A stretch of DNA of 64,000 bases from Fusobacterium mortiferum ATCC 9817. GTDB taxonomy: Bacteria; Fusobacteriota; Fusobacteriia; Fusobacteriales; Fusobacteriaceae. The translations under genes and the position numbers were made by a program. Under the pieces are notes generated by a model that did no database searches, had not been told where the DNA came from, and saw only the letters and a list, made by a program, of their open reading frames with translations. Of this stretch, positions 25,913 to 37,082 are shown piece by piece. How positions within the stretch are numbered: the first letter of the stretch is position 1; each line of letters starts with the position of its first letter. The stretch lies in the NCBI RefSeq assembly GCF_000158195.2, contig NZ_GL987987.1, forward strand, positions 62,001 through 126,000, given 5' to 3'.

Positions 25913-25949
25913 AACAGATTAGCATTCAAAAGATGTTAATCTGTTTTTT
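25913..25949 (+). terminator. Attenuator-like terminator upstream of the binding-protein gene
   Basis: AACAGATTAGCA (25913-25924) pairs with TGTTAATCTGTT (25934-25945) with one G-U, nine-base loop, then TTTT. It lies between the leader ORF and the ribosome site of the next gene, so it would stop most transcripts unless read through. The stretch between leader ORF and terminator (about 25,816-25,912) holds alternating ATATAT segments that could form alternative pairings. Confidence 0.75.
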
Positions 25950-25994
25950 ATTTATCACTATATTAAACTATAAAACATTTTAGGAGGAGATTTT

Positions 25995-26723
25995 ATGAAA
26001 AAATTATTTTTAAAGGCGGTTTTAGTTTCTATGTTTGCTGTATCTGGGCTTAGTTTTGGAGCTGATAAGCTCTATGTAGGAACAAATGCAGAGTTTGAAC
26101 CGTTCGAATATCTACAAAATGGTGAAATTGTAGGATTTGATGTGGATTTGATGGAAGAGATAGCAAAATCTATGGGGAAAGAGATAGAATGGAAAAATAT
26201 AGCTTTTGATGGACTACTTCCAGCTCTTCAAGCTAAAAAACTAGATGTAATTATAGCTGGAATGACAGCTACTGAAGAGAGAAAGAAATTTGTAAACTTT
26301 TCACAAACTTATTATGAATCAAATCAAATGATGTTAGTTCATGAAAAAAATCCAGTTGTAAAATCTTTTGATGAATTAAAAGGTCATGATGTAGGAGTTG
26401 TGCTAGGATATACTGGAGATATAGCAGTAAGTGAGATAGAGGGAGTGAAAGTTCATAGATATAATGCTACATCAGAAGCTATTATGGCTCTTAAAGCACA
26501 AAAAATAGATGTAGTTGTATTAGATTCTGAACCAGCTAAAAATTATGCTAAACAAAATCCAGAGTTGAAGTTAATCAACACAGATGTAGCAAAAGAGGAG
26601 TATGCAATAGCAGTAGGAAAAAATGATAAAGAGTTAGTTGAAGATATTGATAAAGCTTTAACAGAGTTAAAAGCAAATGGAACTTATGATAAATTAATAA
26701 AAAAATATTTTTCTGAGAAATAA
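25995..26723 (+). CDS. Amino-acid ABC transporter substrate-binding protein
   Basis: 242 aa, SBP_bac_3 (family 3) periplasmic binding protein. Signal peptide MKKLFLKAVLVSMFAVSGLSFGA, then YVGTNAEFEPFEY, GFDVDLMEEIAKSMG, DVIIAGMTATEERKK and ending KANGTYDKLIKKYF, all typical of polar or basic amino-acid binders. No permease or ATPase gene is adjacent, so it must partner with a transporter encoded elsewhere. It lies 25 bases upstream of argG with its own ribosome site, and the pairing suggests arginine, lysine or a precursor as ligand. TAGGAGGAG precedes the ATG. Confidence 0.85.
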   Translation: MKKLFLKAVLVSMFAVSGLSFGADKLYVGTNAEFEPFEYLQNGEIVGFDVDLMEEIAKSMGKEIEWKNIAFDGLLPALQAKKLDVIIAGMTATEERKKFVNFSQTYYESNQMMLVHEKNPVVKSFDELKGHDVGVVLGYTGDIAVSEIEGVKVHRYNATSEAIMALKAQKIDVVVLDSEPAKNYAKQNPELKLINTDVAKEEYAIAVGKNDKELVEDIDKALTELKANGTYDKLIKKYFSEK

Positions 26724-26748
26724 TTAAAACAGAGGAGAGGGATTTTAA

Positions 26749-27948
26749 ATGAAAGAAAAGGTAGTATTAGCTTATTCAGGAGGGCTTGACACTTCAGTAA
26801 TTGTACCATGGTTAAAGGAAAACTATAATGATGTGGAAGTAATAGCTGTTTCAGTAGATGTAGGTCAAAAAGATGATTTTATGGAAGTAGAAAAAAGAGC
26901 ACTAGCTATTGGAGCTTCTAAATTCTATGTAGTAGATAAAAAAGATGAGTTAGTAAATGATTTTATTTTTCCTATGTTAAAATCAGGAGCTAAATATGAA
27001 AACGAATATCTATTAGGGACATCAATCGCAAGACCTGTAATAGCTAAAGCTTTAGTAGAGATAGCTTTAAAAGAGGGAGCTAATTATATAGCACATGGAG
27101 CAACTGGAAAAGGAAATGACCAAGTTAGATTTGAGTTAGGAGTAAAAGCTTTAGCTCCTAATATAAAAATAATAGCTCCTTGGAGAGTCTGGGATATAAA
27201 ATCTCGTAAACAAGAGATAGAATATCTAAAATCTCATAATATAGATTTACCATTTAAAGAGGGAGTTACATATAGTAGAGATGAAAATCTTTTCCATATT
27301 AGCCATGAGGGACAAGAGTTAGAATCTCCAGCTAATGCACCTAAATATGATAATGTACTTCAATGGGTACTTCCTTTAGAAAAGGCAAGTGATACTGCTG
27401 AATGCATATCTATTGAATTTGTAAAAGGTGTTCCTACAAAATTAAATGGAGAAGCTCTAGATGGAGTTACTCTAATTAATAAATTAAATGATATAGGGGC
27501 AAAACATGGAGTTGGAGTATTAGATTTATTAGAAAATCGTCTTGTAGGAATGAAATCAAGAGGTGTGTATGAAACTCCAGGAGGAACAATATTATATTTT
27601 GCTCATGAAGAGTTAGAAAGACTTTGTTTAGATAGAGATACTCTTCAAGCTAAAATGAAATTATCTCATGATATGGCTAAATTAATATATAATGGACAGT
27701 GGTTCACTAAATATAGAAAATCTCTTTCAGCTTTTGTAGAGGAAACTCAAAAGTATGTAACAGGAATAGTAAATTTAAAATTATACAAAGGAAATATTAT
27801 TTTAAATGGAATGGAATCAGATTACTCTCTATATTCTCAAGATTTCTCAACATTTGACGAAGATACAGTATATAATCAAAAAGATGCAGAAGGATTTATT
27901 AATCTATTTGGATTACCAATAAAAATAGAAAGTCTATTAAGAAAATAG
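26749..27948 (+). CDS. argG: Argininosuccinate synthase
   Basis: 399 aa, full length. Joins citrulline and aspartate with ATP to make argininosuccinate, the penultimate step of arginine synthesis. N-terminal PP-loop [11 protein letters not shown], then [14 protein letters not shown] and [13 protein letters not shown] are diagnostic. argH is not next to it. It is co-transcribed with the binding protein under the leader/attenuator and closed by a terminator. GAGGAGAGG precedes the ATG. Confidence 0.97.
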   Translation: MKEKVVLAYSGGLDTSVIVPWLKENYNDVEVIAVSVDVGQKDDFMEVEKRALAIGASKFYVVDKKDELVNDFIFPMLKSGAKYENEYLLGTSIARPVIAKALVEIALKEGANYIAHGATGKGNDQVRFELGVKALAPNIKIIAPWRVWDIKSRKQEIEYLKSHNIDLPFKEGVTYSRDENLFHISHEGQELESPANAPKYDNVLQWVLPLEKASDTAECISIEFVKGVPTKLNGEALDGVTLINKLNDIGAKHGVGVLDLLENRLVGMKSRGVYETPGGTILYFAHEELERLCLDRDTLQAKMKLSHDMAKLIYNGQWFTKYRKSLSAFVEETQKYVTGIVNLKLYKGNIILNGMESDYSLYSQDFSTFDEDTVYNQKDAEGFINLFGLPIKIESLLRK

Positions 27949-27985
27949 TTTTTATAATAAGTTAATTATTTTATAAATAAAAGAA

Positions 27986-28020
27986 AACAATCATTAAATT
28001 TGGTTTAATGGTTGTTTTTT
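27986..28020 (+). terminator. argG terminator
   Basis: AACAATCATTAAA (27986-27998) pairs with TTTAATGGTTGTT (28004-28016), one G-U, five-base loop, followed by T-run. Confidence 0.9.
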
Positions 28021-28163
28021 ATTTTTGAAGTTCTAATTAATTTATATTTTGATAAAAAAGACTTAAAAGAGTAAGAAGTTTGTGTACACTAAACTTTACT
28101 TTTTTGCTTAATAGGAACTATGATACAAGGAATTTATGAATTAAAATATAGAAATAAATAGAA

Positions 28164-28215
28164 AAAAGAGTTGTTAAAAGCTAATAATTTTTATTAGATT
28201 AACAACTCTTTTTTG
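28164..28215. terminator. Second, bidirectional-looking terminator
   Basis: AAAGAGTTGTTAA-type arm (28164-28177) pairs with 28199-28212, and an inner CTAATAA/TTATTAG stem sits inside. T-runs flank it on both strands. The argG-tex gap (27949-28290) holds this, the argG terminator, a near-palindrome around GTGTACAC (28076-28096) and the tex promoter; no gene is seen. Confidence 0.7.
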
Positions 28216-28216
28216 T

Positions 28217-28245
28217 TAGACAAGCTAATAAAGTTTTGGTATAAT
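28217..28245 (+). promoter_or_regulatory. tex promoter
   Basis: TAGACA (28217-28222), 17 bases, TATAAT (28240-28245), followed by a leader of about 40 bases to the tex start. Confidence 0.7.
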
Positions 28246-28290
28246 ATAAGGAAGTTCATAATTATAATAAAGAAAAAATAAAGGTGAAAT

Positions 28291-30456
28291 ATGGAAAAGA
28301 TATTTGAACAAGTAGCTAAGGAGTTAGGATTATCTCCAGCTCAAATAACAAACACTATGCAGCTTTTAGACGAGGGGGCGACTATACCTTTTATAGCTAG
28401 ATATAGAAAGGAAGTTACTAATAATCTTGATGAGATAGAGATTGGAAAAATTTTAGAAACAGTTACTTATCAGAGAAGTTTAGAGAAGAGAAAAGAAGAG
28501 GTAATTAGACTTATTGAGGAACAGGGAAAACTTACTGATGAGATAGTAAAATCAGTAGCTTTGGCAACTAAACTTCAAGAAGTAGAGGATATATATTTCC
28601 CATATAGAAAAAAAAGAAAAACAAAGGCAGATACAGCAAAAGAAAGAGGATTAGAACCACTTGCTAACTATATGTTAGAAGCTCTATCAAACGAAGATGT
28701 AATTGAAAAAGCAAGGGAGTTTATAACAGAGGAAGTTCCTAGTGTAGAGGAAGCAGTAGAAGGAGCTATGCTTATATTGGCTCAAAATATATCTGAGACT
28801 CCTACTTATAGAGAGCAAATAAGAGAGATAATGCTTACTAAAGGAATAATTGCAACTAAAGAGAGTAAAAAAGCAAGAGAATTAGATATAAAAAAAGTTT
28901 ACTCAGATTATTATCAATATAATGAGCCTATATCTAAGATGCCTTCTCATAGAATTTTAGCTGTAAATAGAGGAGAGAGTGAAGAAGTACTAACTGTTTC
29001 AATAGAATTTGAAGATGAAATAAGAATAAGAGTAGAGAGAGTCATATTGAAGGATTTTAAAAACAAAAATCTTCAAGATACTTATCAAAAAATAGTAGTA
29101 GATGCATTAGACAGATTAATACTTCCATCTATTGAGAGAGAGGTAAGAAATATCTTAACAGATAAAGCAGAAGAAGAGGCAATTAAAGTATTTAAAGAGA
29201 ATTTAAAGAATCTTTTGATGCAAGCACCTTTAAAAGAAAAAAGCATACTAGCACTTGACCCAGGATATAGAACAGGATGTAAAGTAGCTATAATAGATAA
29301 AAATGGTTTTTATATAGGAAATGATGTATTTTTCTTAGTAGCAGATATGCATACACCAAAACAATTAGAAACGGCTGAAAAAAAGATAGTGGACTATGTA
29401 AAAAAATATAATATAGATATAATAGTAATAGGAAATGGAACTGCTTCAAGAGAAACAGAGAGTTTTGTAGCTGATGTAATTAGAAAAAATAACTTAAATA
29501 CAAAATATCTTATAGCTAATGAAGCAGGAGCTTCAATATATTCAGCTTCAAAAATAGCAGCTGAAGAGTTTCCAGATTTAGATGTAACAGTGAGAGGAGC
29601 TATTTCAATAGGAAGAAGAATACAAGATCCACTTGCTGAATTAGTTAAGATAGATCCTAAATCTATAGGTGTAGGAATGTATCAACATGATGTAAATCAA
29701 GGTAAATTAGATGAATCATTAGATGCAGTTATAGCATATGTTGTAAATAGTGTAGGGGCAAATTTGAATACTGCTTCTTGGGCATTACTTTCACATATTT
29801 CTGGAATAAAGAAAAATATGGCTAAGAATATAGTTGATTACAGAAAGGAAAATGGAAATTTTAAAAATAGAAAAGAACTTTTAAAAGTAAAAGGAATTGG
29901 TGCAAAAGCTTATGAGCAAATGGCTGGTTTCCTTGTAATAGTAGACGGTGAAAATGTATTAGATAATACAATAATTCATCCAGAATCTTATCATAAAGCT
30001 ATAGAATTATTAGCTGAATCTGGGCTTACAGTAGATGAGTATGGAGCAGATTTAAATGTGGCTAGGGAGAAATTAAAAGAATTTGATTATGCTAAATTTG
30101 CTAAAGAAAAAGAATATGGAGTAGAAACAGTAAAAGATATATATGAAGCTTTAATAAGAGATAGAAGGGACCCAAGAGATAGTTTTGAAAAACCACTTTT
30201 AAAATCAGATATCTTAAAAATAGAGAATTTACAACCTGGAATGGAGATAGAGGGAACAGTTAGAAATGTTGTAAAATTTGGAGCTTTTATTGATATTGGA
30301 TTAAAAAATGATGCACTTTTACATATTTCTGAGATTTCAAATAAGTTTATAGATGATCCAAGTAAAGTTTTATCAGTTGGGCAAATTATAAAGGTTAGAA
30401 TAAAAGATATTGATAAAGAGAGAGAGAGAGTAGGATTAACTAAAAAGGAGAAATAG
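28291..30456 (+). CDS. tex: Tex-family transcription accessory protein
   Basis: 721 aa, normal Tex length. Binds RNA and associates with transcription; needed for growth or virulence in several bacteria. Visible domains: helical N-terminus with PFIARYRKEVTNNLDE, YqgF-like RNase-H fold (SILALDPGYRTGCKVAIID, about 325; VIGNGTASRET), the GRRIQDPLAELVKIDPKSIGVGMYQHDV signature, helix-hairpin-helix (RKELLKVKGIGAKAYEQ) and C-terminal S1 domain (GMEIEGTVRNVVKFGAFIDIG). Followed after 5 bases by a sensor gene with which it is probably co-transcribed. Confidence 0.95.
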   Translation: MEKIFEQVAKELGLSPAQITNTMQLLDEGATIPFIARYRKEVTNNLDEIEIGKILETVTYQRSLEKRKEEVIRLIEEQGKLTDEIVKSVALATKLQEVEDIYFPYRKKRKTKADTAKERGLEPLANYMLEALSNEDVIEKAREFITEEVPSVEEAVEGAMLILAQNISETPTYREQIREIMLTKGIIATKESKKARELDIKKVYSDYYQYNEPISKMPSHRILAVNRGESEEVLTVSIEFEDEIRIRVERVILKDFKNKNLQDTYQKIVVDALDRLILPSIEREVRNILTDKAEEEAIKVFKENLKNLLMQAPLKEKSILALDPGYRTGCKVAIIDKNGFYIGNDVFFLVADMHTPKQLETAEKKIVDYVKKYNIDIIVIGNGTASRETESFVADVIRKNNLNTKYLIANEAGASIYSASKIAAEEFPDLDVTVRGAISIGRRIQDPLAELVKIDPKSIGVGMYQHDVNQGKLDESLDAVIAYVVNSVGANLNTASWALLSHISGIKKNMAKNIVDYRKENGNFKNRKELLKVKGIGAKAYEQMAGFLVIVDGENVLDNTIIHPESYHKAIELLAESGLTVDEYGADLNVAREKLKEFDYAKFAKEKEYGVETVKDIYEALIRDRRDPRDSFEKPLLKSDILKIENLQPGMEIEGTVRNVVKFGAFIDIGLKNDALLHISEISNKFIDDPSKVLSVGQIIKVRIKDIDKERERVGLTKKEK

Positions 30457-30461
30457 TTGTA

Positions 30462-32870
30462 ATGAGAGTAAGTAGAAATTCTCTTTTAGTCAGAATGGTA
30501 TTTTATAATGATATTGCTATAGTAATATCTTCTATTACAATAGCACTTTTTTTGACATTTACAGCATTTCAAAATCTGGAATCTAAAGTAGTAGATTCTG
30601 TTAGGGATAAAATATCTCTAATGAATAGGGCTTATAATGGAGAAATTTTAAAAGTAAAAGATGAATTAAATCAAACATTAAGAAATTTTACAACCTTTGA
30701 TAATAGAAAGTTAAATAATATTTTAAGTTATAGTGAAAGGGCAGCTCTAATTAGAAATCGTTTAGCAAGAAGAAACTATGAACTATATTCAAATTCAATT
30801 TTGTCTATAGTAGATGAAAATGGCTATGTATTAGGAGAAGTTAATAATGGAGAGGTTTCTCCTAAAATTGACAGAGAGAGTTTTAAAGCAAATGTATCTA
30901 ATGTTGATAATGATATAAAAACAAGTTATTTTTCAAAAGTAGAAGATAAAATATATTCTCGAGTAATAGTAAGATATAACAATGAAAGTGAAAGAAGGCT
31001 ATATTTAGTAGTTACACTTCCAATAGATGAAAGAGTTATGAAAAATTTATCACTACTTTCAAGTCTAGGAGAAGAGGATAAAGTTTTTCTAGTAGTAGAT
31101 GAAAAATATAAGTTGGGAACTTTTAATCTGAAAGAAAATACTCCTATTTTAAGTAAGAGAGATAAAAATAAGTTTAATCTTAAAAACTATAATTATGTTT
31201 ACAAAAAAAAGAGTATAGATGATGAAACTTATTATATAGCTTTATCAGATATATATGATTATAAAAATGAGTATATAGGTAGTTTTGGAGTTGCTTTATA
31301 TTATGAAAATATAGAAGTTTTGAAATTGGTGATCTCTTTATCTGTAATAGTTATAGTCTTGCTTTTTGTAGCTGTAAGTACTACAATTTCAGCTAGAATG
31401 TTTAGTAAGCTTTTAGAACCTCTAGGAAGAATTATGGAGGCAGCTGAAGAGGTAAGTAAGGGAAATTATAAAATTTTTGTCAAGCCAGAAGGTGTAGATG
31501 AGATGAGAACCTTATCTAAGACTTTCAACAAGATGGCTACTGACATTAGAGCAAATGAGGAGCAAGCTAAAAGTAAAAATAGAAAATTAGTTGGAACTTT
31601 AAAAAGAATAGACGCAGTAGAAAAAATTCTTATGAATATTCAGATAGAAAATGATATGAATATTACAGTAAAAGAGATAATGTCAGCACTAACTTCAGAG
31701 ATGGGGCTTGGCTTTAGTAGAGCTATGTATTTTAGGTATAGTAGAGAAATAGACACTATGGTAGGAGAATTTGCCACAGCAAATAATAAAGTCAAACGAG
31801 AAATATTAAATGGAGTAGAGAGCACTGGTGGATTTAAATTTCAAATAGAAGAAATAGCTGAACTAGTGAAGCTTATAAAAATACCATTTAAAAATAGCAA
31901 TTTAATAGCTAAATCTCTATTAGAAAAAAGGATAATCTTTCAAAATGATAAGGGATATAAACATGAATTGGGAAATGAATTATTTAAAAGTTTAGGAATA
32001 AATAATTTTTTAATCATGCCTATATATAGTGAGACTAGAAATTATGGCTGTATTGTGGTAGACTATTTTGGAAAGGATAATAAAGTTACTCAGGAAGAGG
32101 TAGAATTATTAACTCTTTTATTTTTAAATATCTCAATCAGAATAAAAAATAGAACTTTAGAAGAAGAAAAAATAGACTTTGAAAGAACAGCTACAATAGG
32201 AAAGCTTGTAGATAGATTTTTTAAAGGAAGAGAGGTTTCCTTTGAAAAAATGTTAGAGTTTACCGAAAGAATGCATGAGTATGACCCAAGTAATAGTTTG
32301 TTAAAAATTCAGATCCAGGAAATAAAAGATGAGATAGGAAAACTTAGAAGAGAGAGAGAGATTCTAAATGAGTATGTAAATGTAAAAAATAGTAATCCTT
32401 TAGAGATAATAGAAATAGAAACAATATTCTCAGAGATAATTGCAGATATAGAACCTAGATTAGAAAAATTGGGAATAAATATCTCAACATTTATAAATTA
32501 TAATGGTAAAATACTAGGGAATAGAGCAAGGCTTAAAAGAGCTTTTTATGAAGTTATAAAAAATGCAAAAGAATCTTTTGATAAGGTAAATAATGATAAT
32601 AAAAAGATAAATATAATAGTAACAAAAGAGAAAAATGTTGATAAAATTAAAATAAATATAATTGATAATGGAATTGGAATGACTAAGGAGCAATTAGAAA
32701 ATATATTTGAACCTTTTGTGGGATATAATGAAAATGCACCAGGATTAGGACTTTCAATAGTATCAAGAATAATAAAAGATCATCATGGTGTAATAAAAAT
32801 ATCATCAGAGTTAGACGAAGGAACAGATGTAAAAATAACTTTAAATATATATAAGGAGGAGATTTTATAA
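30462..32870 (+). CDS. Membrane sensor with HAMP, GAF and HATPase domains lacking a clear phospho-acceptor His
   Basis: 802 aa. N-terminal membrane segment (about 16-36), extracytoplasmic region, second membrane segment (about 287-308), HAMP ([19 protein letters not shown]...[15 protein letters not shown]), GAF-like region (about 400-560), a short helical linker, and HATPase ([12 protein letters not shown]-box, [23 protein letters not shown]). Histidine kinases normally have AHE about eight residues after the IGKL turn; here [20 protein letters not shown] has no His. No response regulator is adjacent. It overlaps ileS by one base, so it is embedded in a tRNA-charging/lipoprotein operon. Perhaps a pseudo-kinase or one using another residue. 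Confidence 0.8.
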   Translation: MRVSRNSLLVRMVFYNDIAIVISSITIALFLTFTAFQNLESKVVDSVRDKISLMNRAYNGEILKVKDELNQTLRNFTTFDNRKLNNILSYSERAALIRNRLARRNYELYSNSILSIVDENGYVLGEVNNGEVSPKIDRESFKANVSNVDNDIKTSYFSKVEDKIYSRVIVRYNNESERRLYLVVTLPIDERVMKNLSLLSSLGEEDKVFLVVDEKYKLGTFNLKENTPILSKRDKNKFNLKNYNYVYKKKSIDDETYYIALSDIYDYKNEYIGSFGVALYYENIEVLKLVISLSVIVIVLLFVAVSTTISARMFSKLLEPLGRIMEAAEEVSKGNYKIFVKPEGVDEMRTLSKTFNKMATDIRANEEQAKSKNRKLVGTLKRIDAVEKILMNIQIENDMNITVKEIMSALTSEMGLGFSRAMYFRYSREIDTMVGEFATANNKVKREILNGVESTGGFKFQIEEIAELVKLIKIPFKNSNLIAKSLLEKRIIFQNDKGYKHELGNELFKSLGINNFLIMPIYSETRNYGCIVVDYFGKDNKVTQEEVELLTLLFLNISIRIKNRTLEEEKIDFERTATIGKLVDRFFKGREVSFEKMLEFTERMHEYDPSNSLLKIQIQEIKDEIGKLRREREILNEYVNVKNSNPLEIIEIETIFSEIIADIEPRLEKLGINISTFINYNGKILGNRARLKRAFYEVIKNAKESFDKVNNDNKKINIIVTKEKNVDKIKINIIDNGIGMTKEQLENIFEPFVGYNENAPGLGLSIVSRIIKDHHGVIKISSELDEGTDVKITLNIYKEEIL

Positions 32871-35671
32871 TGAGTGAAAAGGATTACGGAGCTACGCTAA
32901 ACCTTCCGAAGACAAGTTTTCAAATGAAAGCAAATCTTCCAAATAAGGAACCAAAAATCATTCAAAAATGGGAAGAAAACAAAATTTATGAGAAAGGATT
33001 AACTAAGGGGACAAAATCATTTATATTACATGATGGACCACCTTATGCAAATGGAGATATCCATATAGGACATGCTTTAAATAAGATATTAAAAGATATA
33101 ATTTTAAAATATAAAAGACTTAGAGGATATAATGCACCATATATTCCAGGGTGGGATACACATGGATTACCTATTGAACTAAAAGTAACAGAAAAATTAG
33201 GTGAAAAAGCAAAGGAGATGTCTCCATTAGAGATAAGAAAACTTTGTACAGAATATGCTCTTAAATGGGTAGGAATTCAAAGAGAAGGATTTAAAAGACT
33301 AGGAGTATTAGGAGATTGGGAAAATCCTTATTTAACTTTAAAACCAGAGTATGAAGCAAAACAATTAGAAGTATTTGGAGAACTTTATGAAAATGGATAT
33401 ATTTTTAAAGGGTTAAAACCAATTTATTGGTCTCCAGTTACAGAAACAGCTTTAGCAGAAGCTGAAATAGAGTATAAGAATGTAACTTCACCATCTATTT
33501 ATGTAAAAATGGAAGCTAATGCAGACTTATTAGAAAGATTAGGACTTACAGAAGAAACTTGGGTAGTAATTTGGACAACAACTCCTTGGACATTGCCAGC
33601 AAATATGGCTATATCATTAAATCCTAACTTCGAATATGGAGTATATAAAACAGAAAAAGGAAATCTAATTCTAGCTAAAGATTTAGCAGAAAAAGCTTTT
33701 GCTGAGATGGAAATAGCTGAATATGAATTAGTAAAAGAGTTTATAGGAAGTGACTTAGAAAGAGCAACTTATAAACATCCATTCTTAGAGAGAACAGGTA
33801 TGATAATATTAGGAACACACGTTACTGCTGATGCAGGAACAGGTTGTGTACACACAGCTCCTGGACATGGACAAGATGACTATGTTGTAGGAACAAGATA
33901 TGGAATAGAAGTAATCTCTCCTATCAATAACAAAGGAGTACTTACTGAAGAAGCTGGACAATTTGCTGGATTATTTTATTTAAAAGCAAACAAAGAGATA
34001 GTAGCTCATTTAACAGAGACAGGGCATCTATTAAAATTGAAAAATATAGAGCACTCTTATCCACATGACTGGAGATCTAAAACTCCTGTAATTTTCAGAG
34101 CAACTGAGCAATGGTTCGTAAAAGCTGAAGGTTCAGATTTAAGAGAAAGAGCATTAAAAGCTCTTGATAATGTAGAGTTTGTACCGGCTTGGGGAAGAAA
34201 CAGAATAGGTTCTATGCTAGAAACAAGACCTGATTGGTGTATTTCAAGACAAAGAGTATGGGGAGTACCAATTCCTGTATTTTATAATGAAGAGACAGGA
34301 AAGGAGATTTACAATAAAGAGATTTTAGCAAGAATAGTAGAGATAGTTAAAAAAGAGGGAACAGCAGCTTGGTTAACTCATACAGCTGAAGAGTTAATAG
34401 GAGAAGAGTTATTAGAGAAGTATAACTTAAAAGGTGTAACTTTAAGAAAAGAAACAAATATTATGGACGTTTGGTTTGACTCTGGAGTATCTCATAGATC
34501 AGTATTAGAAACTAGAGGAGAATTATTACATAGACCAGCAGATATGTATTTAGAGGGTTCTGACCAACATAGAGGATGGTTCCAAACATCGCTTCTTACT
34601 TCAATAGGGTCTACACATGATGCTCCATACAAAAAAATCTTAACTCATGGATTTGTAAATGATGGAGAAGGTAAGAAAATGTCTAAATCAGTAGGAAACG
34701 TAGTAGTACCAGCTGATGTTATAAAAGTATATGGAGCGGATATCTTAAGATTATGGTGTGCTTCAGTAGATTACAGAGAGGACGTAAAAATCTCTGATAA
34801 TATTTTAAAACAAATGGCAGAGGCATACAGAAGAGTAAGAAATACTGCTAGATATATTTTAGGAAATAGTAATGATTTTAATCCTGCAACTGATAAAGTA
34901 GCTTATAAAGATTTAATGGAAATTGATAAATGGGCATTAAATAAATTAGAAATTTTGAAGAGAAGAGTTACAGAAAACTATGAAAAATATGAATTCTATA
35001 ACTTATTCCAAGATATTCACTACTTTGCTGGTGTAGATATGTCAGCTTTCTATTTAGATATTATAAAAGATAGATTATATACAGAGGGAACAAACTCGTT
35101 AGATAGAAAATCAGCTCAAACAGTAATGACAGAGATATTATTAACTTTAACTAAAATGATAGCTCCAATTCTTTCATTTACAGCTGAAGAGATTTGGGAT
35201 ACATTACCAGAAGCTTTAAAAGATGAGGAATCAGTACTTTTAACTTCTTGGTATGAGGAAAATGATGAGTACTTAAATCCAGAGGTAGAAGCTAAATGGG
35301 CAGATATTATAAAAGTAAGAAAAGAAGCTAATAAGTCTCTAGAAAAAGCAAGACAAGGAGAGAATAGAATAATAGGAAACTCTCTTGATGCTAAAGTAAT
35401 GTTATTCTCTAAAAATGCTGATATGCAAAATTTCTTAGCAGAAAATAGAGATAGACTAGAGTTAGCGTTAATTGTTTCAAATGTTGAAATAGTTGACTCT
35501 TGTGATGAAACATTTGTAGAGGGAGAAGAGTTAAAAGACCTATACATAAAAGTTGTACATGCAGAGGGAGAAAAATGTGAAAGATGTTGGAAATATTCAA
35601 CTGAGGTTGGAGTAGATGCAGAACATCCTACACTTTGTCCAAGATGTACTTCTGTACTAAAAAATAACTAG
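32870..35671 (+). CDS. ileS: Isoleucyl-tRNA synthetase
   Basis: 933 aa, full-length class I synthetase. HIGH motif at [11 protein letters not shown] (about 64), KMSKS at [10 protein letters not shown], editing domain with [13 protein letters not shown], and the C-terminal zinc site CERCWKY...CPRCTS. No T-box leader is seen; translation starts on the last base of the preceding stop. Followed after 8 bases by lspA, a neighbour seen in many bacteria. Confidence 0.97.
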   Translation: MSEKDYGATLNLPKTSFQMKANLPNKEPKIIQKWEENKIYEKGLTKGTKSFILHDGPPYANGDIHIGHALNKILKDIILKYKRLRGYNAPYIPGWDTHGLPIELKVTEKLGEKAKEMSPLEIRKLCTEYALKWVGIQREGFKRLGVLGDWENPYLTLKPEYEAKQLEVFGELYENGYIFKGLKPIYWSPVTETALAEAEIEYKNVTSPSIYVKMEANADLLERLGLTEETWVVIWTTTPWTLPANMAISLNPNFEYGVYKTEKGNLILAKDLAEKAFAEMEIAEYELVKEFIGSDLERATYKHPFLERTGMIILGTHVTADAGTGCVHTAPGHGQDDYVVGTRYGIEVISPINNKGVLTEEAGQFAGLFYLKANKEIVAHLTETGHLLKLKNIEHSYPHDWRSKTPVIFRATEQWFVKAEGSDLRERALKALDNVEFVPAWGRNRIGSMLETRPDWCISRQRVWGVPIPVFYNEETGKEIYNKEILARIVEIVKKEGTAAWLTHTAEELIGEELLEKYNLKGVTLRKETNIMDVWFDSGVSHRSVLETRGELLHRPADMYLEGSDQHRGWFQTSLLTSIGSTHDAPYKKILTHGFVNDGEGKKMSKSVGNVVVPADVIKVYGADILRLWCASVDYREDVKISDNILKQMAEAYRRVRNTARYILGNSNDFNPATDKVAYKDLMEIDKWALNKLEILKRRVTENYEKYEFYNLFQDIHYFAGVDMSAFYLDIIKDRLYTEGTNSLDRKSAQTVMTEILLTLTKMIAPILSFTAEEIWDTLPEALKDEESVLLTSWYEENDEYLNPEVEAKWADIIKVRKEANKSLEKARQGENRIIGNSLDAKVMLFSKNADMQNFLAENRDRLELALIVSNVEIVDSCDETFVEGEELKDLYIKVVHAEGEKCERCWKYSTEVGVDAEHPTLCPRCTSVLKNN

Positions 35672-35679
35672 GAGAAATT

Positions 35680-36150
35680 ATGATATATATAGTTTTAATC
35701 TTGATACTTGTTGGTGCTGACCAACTATCAAAATACCTCATAGATAGCTATATGCTAGAAGGGGAGACATTACCTATAATAAATGATTTTTTTCATCTTA
35801 CTTATGTAAAAAATAGAGGTATTGCCTTTGGAATGTTTCAAGGAAAACTAGATATAATAAGCATAGCTACAATTATAGCAATTGTAGCTATTGCTTATTA
35901 CCTGTATAAAGAAAGAAATAAATTATCTATGATAGAAAAAATGGGATTTATTTATATCTTAGCAGGAGCCATTGGAAATATGATAGATAGAGCCTTTAGA
36001 GGATTTGTAGTAGATATGGTAGACTTTAGAGGTGTCTGGAGTTATGTATTTAATCTAGCTGATGTCTGGATAAATATAGGAGTAGTATTTGTACTACTAG
36101 ACCAATTAATTCTTAGAAAGAAGAGAGAAACCGAGGAGGATAAGAAATGA
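35680..36150 (+). CDS. lspA: Lipoprotein signal peptidase
   Basis: 156 aa, four membrane segments. The catalytic Asp pair is visible at [11 protein letters not shown] and [21 protein letters not shown] is the conserved N-terminal motif. It removes signal peptides from lipidated prolipoproteins such as the two island lipoproteins. ileS-lspA order is conserved widely. Its stop overlaps the glyQ start by four bases. Confidence 0.95.
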   Translation: MIYIVLILILVGADQLSKYLIDSYMLEGETLPIINDFFHLTYVKNRGIAFGMFQGKLDIISIATIIAIVAIAYYLYKERNKLSMIEKMGFIYILAGAIGNMIDRAFRGFVVDMVDFRGVWSYVFNLADVWINIGVVFVLLDQLILRKKRETEEDKK

Positions 36151-37016
36151 CATTTCAAGAGATAATTTTTGCTCTTCAAAAATATTGGAGTTCTAAAGGG
36201 TGTGTATTAGGAAACCCTTATGATATTGAGAAGGGAGCTGGAACATTTAACCCAAATACATTCCTTATGTCATTAGGACCTGAACCATGGAGTGTAGCAT
36301 ATGTTGAACCATCAAGAAGACCTAAAGATGGAAGATATGGAGAGAACCCAAATAGAGTTTATCAACACCATCAATTCCAAGTTATAATGAAACCATCTCC
36401 ATTAAATATTCAAGAGCTTTACTTAGAAAGTTTAAGGGTATTAGGAATAGAACCTGAAAAGCATGATATCCGTTTTGTAGAAGATGACTGGGAATCACCT
36501 ACACTTGGAGCATGGGGACTTGGTTGGGAAGTATGGTTAGATGGAATGGAAGTAACTCAATTCACATATTTCCAACAAGTAGGAGGATTAGAGCTTGATC
36601 CTATTCCTGTTGAGATTACTTATGGGCTAGAAAGAATAGCACTATATATACAAAATAAAGAAAATATTTATGATTTAGAATGGGCTCCAGGAGTAAAATA
36701 TGGAGATATGAGATTCCAATTTGAATATGAAAACTCTAAATACTCATTTGAATTAGCAGATTTAGATAAACATTTTAAATGGTTTGATGAGTTTGAAAAA
36801 GAAGCAAGTAGAATACTAGATGAAGGTTTAGTATTACCAGCTTATGACTATGTTTTAAAATGTTCTCATGTATTCAATGTACTAGACTCAAGAGGTGCTA
36901 TATCTACGACTGAGAGAATGGCATATATATTAAGAGTAAGAAACTTAGCAAGAAGATGTGCTGAAGTTTATGTTCAAAATAGAAAAGATTTAGGATATCC
37001 GCTATTAAAAAAATAA
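36147..37016 (+). CDS. glyQ: Glycyl-tRNA synthetase alpha subunit
   Basis: 289 aa. Class II catalytic subunit of the alpha2-beta2 Gly[67 protein letters not shown]. Makes Gly-tRNA with GlyS just downstream. Start ATG overlaps the lspA stop. Confidence 0.97.
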   Translation: MTFQEIIFALQKYWSSKGCVLGNPYDIEKGAGTFNPNTFLMSLGPEPWSVAYVEPSRRPKDGRYGENPNRVYQHHQFQVIMKPSPLNIQELYLESLRVLGIEPEKHDIRFVEDDWESPTLGAWGLGWEVWLDGMEVTQFTYFQQVGGLELDPIPVEITYGLERIALYIQNKENIYDLEWAPGVKYGDMRFQFEYENSKYSFELADLDKHFKWFDEFEKEASRILDEGLVLPAYDYVLKCSHVFNVLDSRGAISTTERMAYILRVRNLARRCAEVYVQNRKDLGYPLLKK

Positions 37017-37082
37017 TTAAATAAAAATTAAAAATAAGTTTTTTAATAGGAATATCAGTTATTAATAAGAGGAGGAAGAACA

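Noticed and set aside
32820-32870. T-box leader for ileS
   Set aside because: ileS starts inside the stop of the preceding gene; no leader or T-box motif exists. The glyQ start likewise overlaps lspA.
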